From Porifericola rhodea (GTDB lineage: Bacteria; Bacteroidota; Bacteroidia; Cytophagales; Cyclobacteriaceae): a stretch of 64,000 bases of DNA. Below, piece after piece: positions 33,839 through 41,944 of this stretch (its first letter is position 1; each line of letters begins with the position of its first letter). The stretch is taken from positions 240,354 through 304,353 of the forward strand of contig NZ_CP119421.1 of the NCBI RefSeq assembly GCF_030506305.1, in the 5' to 3' direction. A program made the translations under genes and the position numbers. Below the pieces are notes generated by a model. It searched no databases. It was given only the letters and a program-made list of their open reading frames with translations, and had not been told where the DNA came from.

Positions 33839-35185
33839 TTATATACTTAATAGGTCAAGATAGAGAGCAGCAGACCATGAGAATTGATGACTACCATAAC
33901 CTGGTGTCTGGCCAGTTGCATTTCTTTTTGGTTCAAAATACTCGTAAAAACCATACCTACTTAAAAGCTCAATGGAATCATTTTTAATAGCAACTGCCTC
34001 TTCATCAAAGCCATATCTTTTTAAACCATGATAAAGCATCCAGTTCATGTTGATCCATACCGGACCTCTCCAGTATTTTTTAGTATCAAACTTCGGGCTT
34101 GTAGGTGTAAATGATGGGCAAAGATAATATGACTCTCCTCCTGCTCCAGCAAACATTTTACCCTTAAGTACTTTTACAATTGCATCAGCCTGTGTTTGTG
34201 AGGGGATACCGGCAAAGAGCGGCATCAGCCCCGAAGAGGCCTCCATTGGGATCCTTTCATTACTAATCAGGTCATAAGCATCATACAAAGCGTTGGAGGG
34301 GTTCCACAACTTGCTATTCATAGCTAGCACCGCTTTTGTATTCCACTCACGAAAATCAGAAGTGTTCTCTCCTATCATTTCACCTAATTCTATCATGGCT
34401 TCATTGGCGCGAATTAAAATAGTGTTAAAGAGAGGATCCTGTACTGCAAAAGGGGTAAGCCTGTAAATCTGATCTTCTTTATAATCACCTTTCCTAAAAA
34501 CATCAATCAGATAGATGTACCTATCATAATCCAGGTGAGTAGGCCGGTGATCTGCATCACTGGTATTTAGATCTTTTCTGGTAAAAGGGGGTACTTTTAC
34601 TTTGTTAAAGTCTATTTTCTCAAGAGGGATGTCCCAGGTAGGAGAATTGTCGTTGCCTGACTCCCACGGATGTCTTATGTAGACTAGTCCTTCCTGTTGA
34701 GGATCACGCTCACGATACAGGTAAGCATGGAACGCTTTAATTTTAGGATACATCTCCTGAACAAAGTTAAGCGCTCTGCCTTTGTCTTCTGCCAGTTCGT
34801 ACATCCGCTGTAGTGCAAAAGCATGTACGGCAGGGTTAGAGATACCAGAAGTTTGTACCTGCTCAGGAGCATCAAAAGAACGCCAGGTTTCCCAAAAATC
34901 TATACCCGGGAAGTACTGATTGTCACCTGCCGGGTTAAATACTATATGTGGCAGCATGCCATTAGCCCACTGTCCGCTAAATAAATGCCTCAGTTCTGAC
35001 TCAGCCTGGTCTATATTAAAGTGTGCATAACCGATAGCAATAAAGCCAGCATCCCAATTCCATTGATGGGGATATAACTCAGGAGCAGGTTTTGTAAATG
35101 CACCTACTATGTTTTTCAACAAAACTTTTTTAGCCTCTTCAGTTAGTTCATCTGTTTTAACTTCTAATCCAATATCCATAACCAA
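33839..35185 (-). CDS. GH63-type glycosidase, mannosylglycerate/glucosylglycerate hydrolase-like
   Basis: A 448-residue (alpha/alpha)6-barrel glycosidase without a signal peptide. HQWNWDAGFIAIG (40-52), NGMLPHIVF, HPWESGNDNSPTWD (172-185), MEASSGLMPLFAG and YWRGPVWINMNWMLYHGL fit the GH63 branch that includes the mannosylglycerate hydrolases. Asp179 and Glu415 or Glu418 are placed where the catalytic acid and base of those enzymes are expected (from memory). It would release mannose or glucose from a glycosyl-glycerate osmolyte in the cytoplasm, but other alpha-glycosides are possible. It stands alone with its own terminator. It is interesting beside the choline-betaine module because both concern compatible solutes. 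Confidence 0.75.
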   Translation of the reverse strand: MVMDIGLEVKTDELTEEAKKVLLKNIVGAFTKPAPELYPHQWNWDAGFIAIGYAHFNIDQAESELRHLFSGQWANGMLPHIVFNPAGDNQYFPGIDFWETWRSFDAPEQVQTSGISNPAVHAFALQRMYELAEDKGRALNFVQEMYPKIKAFHAYLYRERDPQQEGLVYIRHPWESGNDNSPTWDIPLEKIDFNKVKVPPFTRKDLNTSDADHRPTHLDYDRYIYLIDVFRKGDYKEDQIYRLTPFAVQDPLFNTILIRANEAMIELGEMIGENTSDFREWNTKAVLAMNSKLWNPSNALYDAYDLISNERIPMEASSGLMPLFAGIPSQTQADAIVKVLKGKMFAGAGGESYYLCPSFTPTSPKFDTKKYWRGPVWINMNWMLYHGLKRYGFDEEAVAIKNDSIELLSRYGFYEYFEPKRNATGQTPGYGSHQFSWSAALYLDLLSI

Positions 35186-35468
35186 TATTTTATTTTGGTA
35201 TCCACATAAATTTAAAATTTTAATCTGTTATATATACTTCTTAAAAAACAGATAGTTATATTTTTATCATCCTTACAACAAATACTATTCTTAGATTTAT
35301 AAATGATAAATCCTTTTGGCAAAAGCACTTCCAAACTGTAATTCTGCTAAAGGTTTCCTAACTTAGAGAAGGTGATTTAAAGTACTCCGGGCTGTAGTTT
35401 TGCTGTTTATTTGTAGATTTGACAAAATACTAGCTATTAATTTTTTGTCCTGAACTCTCAATCTAAGT

Positions 35469-36251
35469 ATGCAAGCATTTGATTTATCTGGCAAAATCTC
35501 TCTTATCAGTGGTGCCGGAAGTGGAATTGGCAGAAGTATCGCCCAGGTATTTGCGCGCCATGGTTCCCATGTATATGTTTTAGACCTCAATAATGAAGCC
35601 GGGGAAGAGGCTGTAGCTCAAATTAAAGATGAAGGCTTTAGCGCGGACTACTTCAACTGTAATGTAGCCAAACATGCAGAGGTAAATCAGGTTGTTGAAA
35701 AAATTATTGAGAAGCACGAAAAAATAGATATACTGGTCAATAACGCAGGTGTGGCCCACATTGGCAATGTAGAAACCACCTCTGAAGAAGATCTGGACCG
35801 TATTTACAATATTAATATTAAAGGAATCTACAATTGTTTGCACGCCTGTATTCCGCAAATGAAAAAACAGGGTGGCGGTGTAATCCTTAATATGGCCTCG
35901 GTAGCTTCTGTGGTAGGAATTTCAGACCGCTTTGCTTACTCAATGAGTAAAGGAGCAGTACTTAGTATGACACTCTCCGTTGCAAAAGATTATATTAATG
36001 CTCGTATCCGCTGTAATGCCATAGCTCCCGGCAGAGTACACACCCCTTTTGTAGATGGTTTTCTGGAAAAAAATTATCCGGGTAAGGAAAGTGAAATGTT
36101 TGAAAAGCTCTCTCAGACCCAACCCATAGGCCGTATGGGTAAACCCGAAGAGATCGCCCACCTGGCACTCTACCTGTGTTCAGAAGAAGCCGGTTTTATC
36201 ACTGGTTGCAATTACCCTATAGATGGCGGTTTCATCACACTAAACAGTTAA
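35469..36251 (+). CDS. SDR, probable 2-keto-3-deoxy-L-fuconate dehydrogenase
   Basis: A 260-residue classical SDR with GAGSGIG (15-21), NNAG and the catalytic YSMSK tetrad segment. The C-terminal half (APGRVHTPFVDGFLEKNYPG, QPIGRMGKPEEIA, GFITGCNYPIDGGF) is typical of dehydrogenases acting on 2-keto-3-deoxy sugar acids from L-fucose or L-rhamnose. The reaction would be oxidation to the 2,4-diketo acid. The next gene, 33 bp on, encodes the hydrolase that uses this product. It is the first gene of the operon. The exact sugar cannot be fixed from sequence. Confidence 0.82.
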   Translation: MQAFDLSGKISLISGAGSGIGRSIAQVFARHGSHVYVLDLNNEAGEEAVAQIKDEGFSADYFNCNVAKHAEVNQVVEKIIEKHEKIDILVNNAGVAHIGNVETTSEEDLDRIYNINIKGIYNCLHACIPQMKKQGGGVILNMASVASVVGISDRFAYSMSKGAVLSMTLSVAKDYINARIRCNAIAPGRVHTPFVDGFLEKNYPGKESEMFEKLSQTQPIGRMGKPEEIAHLALYLCSEEAGFITGCNYPIDGGFITLNS

Positions 36252-36284
36252 TTATTAAACTAACCTATAACCTTATCACTACAT

Positions 36285-37136
36285 ATGAAATTATTTCGTT
36301 TTGGTGAGCCTGGAAACGAAAAGCCAGGTGTACTACACAATGAGCAGATGCTGGATGTTTCTGCTTTTGGAGAAGATTTTACTGAAGATTTTTTTGCTAA
36401 TGATGGACTTAACAGACTAGATCAATGGCTTAATGATCACATATCTGACTGCCCTCAGCTAAGCGAAAGTAGCAGACTTGCCTCCCCTATTCATAAACCT
36501 AGTAAAATTGTTTGTATTGGCCTCAATTACAAAGACCATGCGGCAGAAAGTAAAATGGATCTACCCAAAGAGCCTATTATTTTCTTTAAGGCTACATCCT
36601 CCATTGTAGGTCCAAATGACGACCTGATCATACCTAAAAACAGCACAAAAACTGACTGGGAAGTAGAGCTTGGGGTAGTGATAGGAAAAAAAGCCAGTTA
36701 TGTAAGTGAGGCAGAAGCTATGGACTATGTTGCGGGTTACGTACTGCACAACGACTATAGTGAGAGAGAGTTTCAGTTAGAGCGCTCCGGCCAGTGGGTA
36801 AAGGGTAAAAGCTGTGATAGCTTTGCGCCATTAGGCCCTTATGTTGTTACAAAAGACGAAGTGGCAGACGTACACAACCTACGCCTTTGGCTTACTGTAA
36901 ATGGCCAAACCAAGCAAGATGGAAACACCTCTAACCTGATATTTAAAGTACCTTATCTGGTAAGCTATCTAAGCCAGTTTATGTCGCTTATGCCTGGCGA
37001 TATTATTTCTACAGGTACGCCTGCAGGAGTAGGCTTAGGCTTTAACCCTCCTGAGTTTATTAAAGCGGGTGATGTAATTGAGCTGGGGATCGAAGGCCTG
37101 GGCTCCTCTAAGCAACACGCCAAAGCTTACCAATAA
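36285..37136 (+). CDS. Fumarylacetoacetate-hydrolase-family protein, probable 2,4-diketo-3-deoxy-L-fuconate hydrolase
   Basis: A 283-residue FAH-family enzyme. GLNYKDHAAES (78-88) and the metal-binding segments TDWEVELGVVIGKKA, YSEREFQLERSGQW and ISTGTPAGVGLGF are present. In non-phosphorylative L-fucose catabolism this enzyme cleaves the diketo acid into pyruvate and L-lactate. The gene order with the SDR before it supports that role over ureidoglycolate lyase, an older label for similar sequences. A terminator-like hairpin lies directly after the stop. Confidence 0.85.
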   Translation: MKLFRFGEPGNEKPGVLHNEQMLDVSAFGEDFTEDFFANDGLNRLDQWLNDHISDCPQLSESSRLASPIHKPSKIVCIGLNYKDHAAESKMDLPKEPIIFFKATSSIVGPNDDLIIPKNSTKTDWEVELGVVIGKKASYVSEAEAMDYVAGYVLHNDYSEREFQLERSGQWVKGKSCDSFAPLGPYVVTKDEVADVHNLRLWLTVNGQTKQDGNTSNLIFKVPYLVSYLSQFMSLMPGDIISTGTPAGVGLGFNPPEFIKAGDVIELGIEGLGSSKQHAKAYQ

Positions 37137-37142
37137 ATTTGT

Positions 37143-37191
37143 AGTGCAGGGTAAGGAGCATACAGGCCCTCCTCCTGCACTCTAATTTTTT
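37143..37191 (+). terminator. Intra-operon terminator-like hairpin
   Basis: AGTGCAGG/CCTGCACT continues after a 3-nt bulge as AGGAG/CTCCT (37143-37181) and is followed by a T-rich tract. It lies between the FAH-family gene and the mutarotase gene, so it may lower expression of the downstream genes. Confidence 0.55.
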
Positions 37192-37203
37192 AATATATCT
37201 AGT

Positions 37204-37536
37204 ATGAAAGATTATGCCATGGCCGTTAACCTCATAGACAGTGAGGAGGCTATAAAGCAGTATGAGCACTACCACGCCCATCCCTTTCCAGAGGTTGTAA
37301 AATCTCTAAAACAGGTAGGCATACTGGACATGAAAATTTATCGTCTTGGACGCAGACTTTTTATGTTTATGCAGACAGAAGACGATTTTAACCCTGCTGT
37401 TGACTTCCCTAAATATCTGGAACTGAACGAAAGGTGCCAAGAATGGGAAAACCTTATGAGAAGTTTTCAGGAAGCTTTACCTGAAGCAAATGATGGCGAG
37501 AAATGGACGGAGATGAAGAAGGTGTTTCAGCTTTAA
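37204..37536 (+). CDS. L-rhamnose/L-fucose mutarotase (RhaM family)
   Basis: A 110-residue protein of the RhaM (DUF718) fold. The N-terminal Tyr-His pattern (YEHYHAHPFPEVVKSLKQVGILDMKIYRLGRRLFM) and WENLMRSFQ match the family. These enzymes interconvert alpha and beta anomers of 6-deoxy-L-sugars so that the dehydrogenase gets the right form. It belongs to the sugar-oxidation operon. Confidence 0.85.
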   Translation: MKDYAMAVNLIDSEEAIKQYEHYHAHPFPEVVKSLKQVGILDMKIYRLGRRLFMFMQTEDDFNPAVDFPKYLELNERCQEWENLMRSFQEALPEANDGEKWTEMKKVFQL

Positions 37537-37629
37537 CTAGCCCTTAGTTTCGCAAAATTTTATTAAAGAGAGGCAAAAGAAACGTTAGATTAAGATTTTA
37601 TATTTTTTGTCATTTGTGAACTAGCATTT

Positions 37630-38466
37630 ATGATTAAAATAGACGCACATCAACATTTCTGGAAGTACGACCCCAAGCGCTTTGCATGGATTAATGATTC
37701 TATGTCGGTGCTCAAACAAGACTTTCTGCCCCCTGACCTTAAAGAAGAGATGGATAAAAGCGGCTTTGATGGTTGTGTAGCAGTACAGGCCAGCCAGTCA
37801 GAAGAAGAGACTGACTTTTTGCTCAAACTGGCAGCAGAATACGATTACATTAAAGGTGTAGTGGGCTGGGTAGATTTGTGTGATATCAATGTAAGAAGCA
37901 GACTACAGCATTATGCCCACGAAAAAAAGCTTTGCGGCATCAGGCATGTAGTGCAAGACGAACCCGACGATTATTTTCTGCTGCGTCCCGATTTTATGAA
38001 AGGCGTTAAAATGCTGCCAGAATTCAACCTGACTTACGACATTCTCATTTTTGAAAAACATTTGCCGGTAGCACTTCAATTTGTAGGCTATATGCCCGAG
38101 TGCCGCTTTGTGCTAGACCATATTGCTAAACCTCGCATTGCCGCGGGTGTACTCACCCCATGGGACGACAATATGCGGTCGCTGGCGGAGTACCCAAATG
38201 TTTACTGCAAACTCTCTGGTATGCTTACCGAGGCCGACTGGAAAAACTGGAAAGCTGATGACCTCCACGCCTACCTGGATGTAGCAATGGAAGCTTTTGG
38301 TAGCGACAGATTAATGATAGGCTCAGACTGGCCGGTATGCCGACTTGCAGCGAGCTATCAGGAGGTAATGGGACTGGTAGAAGATTACATCGGCAGACTT
38401 TCAGCTGACGAACAAGCCCGGATATTAGGGCAGAACGCAATAGATTTTTATCAACTAAAAGTATAA
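37630..38466 (+). CDS. Amidohydrolase-family sugar lactonase (L-fuconolactonase-like)
   Basis: A 278-residue metal-dependent hydrolase of the COG3618 type. DAHQHFW (5-11), VQASQSEEET, GIRHVVQDEP, FVLDHIAKP and MIGSDWPVC are the signature segments. These enzymes open the lactone of L-fucose, L-rhamnose or L-galactose acids. Placed between the mutarotase and the sugar dehydrogenase genes, it most likely hydrolyses L-fucono-lactone to L-fuconate. The stop is 24 bp before the next gene. Confidence 0.87.
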   Translation: MIKIDAHQHFWKYDPKRFAWINDSMSVLKQDFLPPDLKEEMDKSGFDGCVAVQASQSEEETDFLLKLAAEYDYIKGVVGWVDLCDINVRSRLQHYAHEKKLCGIRHVVQDEPDDYFLLRPDFMKGVKMLPEFNLTYDILIFEKHLPVALQFVGYMPECRFVLDHIAKPRIAAGVLTPWDDNMRSLAEYPNVYCKLSGMLTEADWKNWKADDLHAYLDVAMEAFGSDRLMIGSDWPVCRLAASYQEVMGLVEDYIGRLSADEQARILGQNAIDFYQLKV

Positions 38467-38490
38467 GCAAACAACCTAAATTTTTCCTGC

Positions 38491-39276
38491 ATGGACCTCA
38501 AACTCAAAGACAAAGTTATTATTGTTACCGGCGGTGCCAGCGGTATTGGTGAAGCAATTGTGCGTAGCGCTGTAAATGAAGGGGCTGTTCCCATTATTGT
38601 AAACAGAAGTGAGGACAAAGGAAAAGAACTAGAAAAAGAACTACTTGATGCCGGGCATCAGTGTTTGTTTGTGCAAGCAGACCTTAGTAAAAAGGAGGCA
38701 TGCAAAAAAGCAATTGATGAAACAGTAAGCAAATTTGCAAAAATTGATGTACTGATAAACAATGCCGGCTATAACGATAGTATAGGTTTGGAAAACGGTT
38801 CTCCTGAACAGTTTATGGAGTCTATTCAAAACAACATATTCCATTACTACGTGCTTGCTCATTATGCTCTCCCTCACCTTATCAAAAGTAAAGGAAACAT
38901 TATTAATATCAGCTCTAAGACTGCTGTTACGGGTCAGGGCAATTCTTCTGCCTATATTGCCAGTAAAGCAGGGCAACTAGGCCTCACTCGCGAATGGGCG
39001 GTAGAGCTACTGCCATATGGTATTCGCGTAAATGCAGTACTACCCGCAGAGGTAATGACTCCCATGTACCGAGGCTGGCTCAACTCTTACGATAATCCGG
39101 AAGCTAAACTCAAAGAAATTACGCAGAGAATACCTTTGGGGCAAAGAATGACCACCCCCGAAGAAATTGCTGCTACTGTACTTTTTACTGCCTCAGAGCA
39201 GGCGGGGCACACTACAGGGCAGTACCTGTTTCCAGATGGAGGCTATACTCACCTGGATCGTGCCATAGGGTCATAG
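38491..39276 (+). CDS. SDR, probable L-fucose dehydrogenase
   Basis: A 261-residue SDR with TGGASGIG (13-20), NNAG, Ser and the YIASK active site. The ending (RGWLNSYDNPEAKLKEIT, IPLGQRMTTPEEIAATV, HTTGQYLFPDGGYTHLDRA) is what I remember from L-fucose dehydrogenases. It oxidises the sugar at C1 to the lactone used by the previous gene product. It is the last gene of the operon, and a terminator follows. L-rhamnose or L-galactose could also be substrates. Confidence 0.85.
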   Translation: MDLKLKDKVIIVTGGASGIGEAIVRSAVNEGAVPIIVNRSEDKGKELEKELLDAGHQCLFVQADLSKKEACKKAIDETVSKFAKIDVLINNAGYNDSIGLENGSPEQFMESIQNNIFHYYVLAHYALPHLIKSKGNIINISSKTAVTGQGNSSAYIASKAGQLGLTREWAVELLPYGIRVNAVLPAEVMTPMYRGWLNSYDNPEAKLKEITQRIPLGQRMTTPEEIAATVLFTASEQAGHTTGQYLFPDGGYTHLDRAIGS

Positions 39277-39290
39277 CAACCCAATAAAGA

Positions 39291-39330
39291 AGGAGGTTTG
39301 TTACATTCCATACGAACCTCCTAAATTTTT
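39291..39330 (+). terminator. Intrinsic terminator of the sugar-oxidation operon
   Basis: AGGAGGTTTG and CGAACCTCCT pair over 10 bp with one wobble around a 12-nt loop (39291-39322), then AAATTTTT follows. Confidence 0.75.
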
Positions 39331-39687
39331 GTAACTACACTTTCCTTTACAACAACCCACCATACTTAGCCAGCTTATTGGCAAGGCCCAAAAGCAAAGC
39401 CTATCTGGCTATTTGTATTGCCGCAATAGCTTTAGAGCAAATAGATAAGAATTGCGACTATAAAGTGTTGCCAAAGCTCAGGCTACAACCAACAAGTGTA
39501 TTATACATAAAACTATGGAGTTGCTAATGTGAGTATATAATCAATGCTCACAGATTACAAACCATAAACTCTTAAGTATAAATTTAATCTAATTAATTAC
39601 ATAAGCTCAATACGCTGCTGCAAACTTGAATAGCACCTCACTTTTAAGTAGTATAGGAATAAAAACCATCAATCCACTACCTAACTT
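39331..39687. other. Gene-free stretch before the exported TIM-barrel gene
   Basis: About 360 bp with no convincing open frame, repeat or RNA gene. It should contain the promoter of the following gene, but no strong promoter match is visible. Confidence 0.35.
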
Positions 39688-40617
39688 ATGAGCAACTCGC
39701 GTAGACAATTCCTTCAGAAAAGTATGGTCGGCGGCCTGGCCTGTAGTGCTTCGCCATCTTTACTTCATTCTGCTAAACCTGCTTCTCATGATATCAGGCT
39801 GGCTGTTTCCACTTACTCATACTGGCATTTTCGTACCGCTAAATTTCCTATTGAGCAGGTAATTGACGAAGCCGCAGAGCTTGGTCTTTCTGGTGTAGAC
39901 ATACTACATAGACAAATGGAAAGTGAAGACATCAGGTATATGAACAAGCTAAAAAAGCATGCTTTTACTAGAGGAGTGGATCTGATATCTCTATCTATAC
40001 ATCAGGATTTTGTATCTCCTGACAAAAAAGAACGGGAAGTTGCTATTGAGCATACCAAACACTGTATTGAGTTAGCATACCAAATGGGCATACCTTCTAT
40101 CCGATTAAATTCCGGACGCTGGGGTACTGTACCTTCCTTTGACGAACTTATGGCAAAGCGAGGCGTAGAAGACCCCATAGAGGGCTATACTAACGATGAT
40201 GCCTTTGAGTGGTGCATTAACTCTATTCAGGAGTGCCTACCTAAAGCTGAAGAGCGAGGCGTAATACTAGCTCTGGAAAACCATTGGGGCTTAACCTCTA
40301 CTCCTGAAGGGCTCCTTCGCATTCGTAAAGCAATAGACTCTGAATGGATGGGTATTCTTTTAGATACCGGTAATTTTCTGGAAAACCCTTACGACAAACT
40401 TGAAATGGTAGCCCCTTACGCAGATTTCATTCAGGCTAAAACTTATTATGGTGGCGGAGAGTGGTATACACTGGACCTAGACTATGACCGTATCTTTAAA
40501 ATATTAAGAGAAGCAGGTTATAAGGGTTACGTATCTATTGAGTTTGAAGGTAAAGAAGAGGCCAAAAGTGGCATGAGAAAGAGTGTAGAAATGCTACAGA
40601 AAGCTATAAATGCCTAA
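39688..40617 (+). CDS. Exported sugar phosphate isomerase/epimerase-like TIM-barrel protein
   Basis: A 309-residue protein with a twin-arginine signal (SRRQFLQKSMVGGLACSAS, residues 4-22) and an AP-endonuclease-type TIM barrel. EQVIDEAAELGLSGVDILH, RLNSGRW, LALENHWGLTSTPEG, GILLDTGNF and YVSIEFEGKEEAKSGM include the metal-ligand positions (Glu, Asp, His, Glu) of this superfamily. Secreted members in Bacteroidota are implicated in keto-sugar processing, but the substrate here is unknown. It lies downstream of the 6-deoxy-sugar operon but in its own transcription unit. Confidence 0.83.
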   Translation: MSNSRRQFLQKSMVGGLACSASPSLLHSAKPASHDIRLAVSTYSYWHFRTAKFPIEQVIDEAAELGLSGVDILHRQMESEDIRYMNKLKKHAFTRGVDLISLSIHQDFVSPDKKEREVAIEHTKHCIELAYQMGIPSIRLNSGRWGTVPSFDELMAKRGVEDPIEGYTNDDAFEWCINSIQECLPKAEERGVILALENHWGLTSTPEGLLRIRKAIDSEWMGILLDTGNFLENPYDKLEMVAPYADFIQAKTYYGGGEWYTLDLDYDRIFKILREAGYKGYVSIEFEGKEEAKSGMRKSVEMLQKAINA

Positions 40618-40850
40618 AACTTATAAGGGCAGAAAAGTATACACAAAATCTAAATATTTAAGTGTCTATCACTACAAAATTGTATAAGTATTTTCTCTAA
40701 AAGGAAATCGTATATACTCTTAACATGGCTACTAAATATTTATGTTTTGATAAACTACTTACTAATAATGAAGAGTAAACTACGGCTCTCAAAAAAAGTG
40801 AGAATTAATGGCCTAATGGCGTACCCCAATTGATTTTATCACGTATGCAC
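40618..40850. other. Gene-free AT-rich stretch
   Basis: No open frame or RNA gene is visible here. Together with the hairpin at 40851-40909 it makes up the 325-bp gap before the orphan membrane protein. Confidence 0.35.
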
Positions 40851-40909
40851 ATATAGAGTGAGCTTAAAATTTTTTACTTTATTTTTAAGCTACTCACTCT
40901 ATATTTTTT
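40851..40909 (+). terminator. Long hairpin with T-tract
   Basis: ATATAGAGTGAG plus CTTAAAA pairs with TTTTAAG and CTCACTCTATAT (a CTA bulge separates the halves), spanning 40851-40904 and followed by six T. It could end readthrough from the TIM-barrel gene 230 bp upstream. It lies only 33 bp before the next start codon. Confidence 0.6.
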
Positions 40910-40942
40910 AAACGCCATTTTTTAGCTGTTACTTTCTTACTC

Positions 40943-41533
40943 ATGCCTAGGATTAGTAGAAGACACTCACGTTGGTACCTACTGTTGATTATAGCCCTAC
41001 TAATTGCATTTGTAGTTTTTCAATTATTGAGACTTTCGTTTACGAATAAGCCTACCGATCAGAATCAAAGTAGCCAAGCAGTACCTCAGCATATAGATAC
41101 ATATGAATATGACACTGATATTGATAAGTATTTAGCTTACATCAGTTCTTATCAGCACCAGCAAGCTTCTGATGACTACATTTCCGGAGCAGTTAACTAC
41201 CTGACTTTTGCTTTAGAAGAGCTTAGGCAAAAGCATAGAATCGCTCTTAACCCCTCTACTCTGGTTCAACTACAGGAACAATCCAAAAAAATTTCTCATA
41301 GCTCTGATACTGACAAAACACTTACAGTAAGCCATACTTTTGAAATGATTTCGGGAGTTATGCAATCAATTGAGTTGAACAATTCTGAGCAACTGGCTCA
41401 GGAAAGGAGCAACCTCAGACAAATGGCTAAAAATTTTCGGGATAATCTAGAACTTGAGCAGCAGGATATGGCTATCAGCCAGTTTCTTGCTCAGGCCGGT
41501 CTTTTATTGGAAATTTTAGAGGCAGAAGGGTAA
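40943..41533 (+). CDS. Membrane-anchored protein of unknown function
   Basis: A 196-residue protein that I do not recognise. A basic start (MPRISRRHSRW) precedes one membrane helix (about 13-32), giving an N-in anchor with the rest in the periplasm. The soluble part is helical, rich in Gln, Ser and Glu, with no Cys and no known motif; residues 60-190 look like a small helical bundle. The gene is isolated, with over 300 bp free on both sides. Confidence 0.6.
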   Translation: MPRISRRHSRWYLLLIIALLIAFVVFQLLRLSFTNKPTDQNQSSQAVPQHIDTYEYDTDIDKYLAYISSYQHQQASDDYISGAVNYLTFALEELRQKHRIALNPSTLVQLQEQSKKISHSSDTDKTLTVSHTFEMISGVMQSIELNNSEQLAQERSNLRQMAKNFRDNLELEQQDMAISQFLAQAGLLLEILEAEG

Positions 41534-41944
41534 CTAAAAGTGTTATTGAACCCGGATAATAGAGCTATTAATCAACTGACAATCTACAAGCCAATCGTTT
41601 ACTCAAAAAAAAAGCTTCCATCCCTATAAACATAAGGCAGAAGCTTGAAATGATAGTAATAGATTGTTGTAATAGAGTGATAAAGTGAAGTACAGAATTG
41701 AATTATCAATAATTGATTCAATTCTTAATACTAATATATAAAAAATTACTTACATCTGATAATTTATTTTGATGATTTTTCAAATATCTCTTATTTACCA
41801 AAATACTTATAGCACAACTTCATCATATACAATTATCGGTTGCATAAATTTTGTAAAAATTACCAATATTCTTCCTGATTTTACGCAGGCCCAAACATCC
41901 ACGATGTGAATTATTCACATTGTTTAACTCTACTTAACTAATAC
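41534..41944. other. Gene-free stretch containing one terminator
   Basis: Beyond the minus-strand terminator at 41604-41646 this 411-bp gap shows no gene-like frame. AT content is high, and short inverted repeats occur without clear meaning. Confidence 0.35.
41604..41646 (-). terminator. Intrinsic terminator downstream of peroxidase operon
   Basis: On the minus strand AAGCTTC/GAAGCTT and an inner CCTTAT/ATAGGG form a long stem (41612-41646), followed by eight or nine T. It lies about 300 bp after the dihaem peroxidase stop codon. Confidence 0.7.

Noticed and set aside
33718-33987. 89-codon frame on the plus strand after the AT-rich gap
   Set aside because: It overlaps the terminator and the 3' end of the GH63-like gene in antisense and looks random.
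35414-35421. TAGATTTG as promoter of the sugar-oxidation operon
   Set aside because: It matches TAnnTTTG, but no TTG lies 19-20 nt upstream, so the evidence is insufficient for a feature.
36285-37136. Calling the FAH-family protein ureidoglycolate lyase
   Set aside because: The operon context is sugar-acid oxidation and no purine catabolism gene is nearby.
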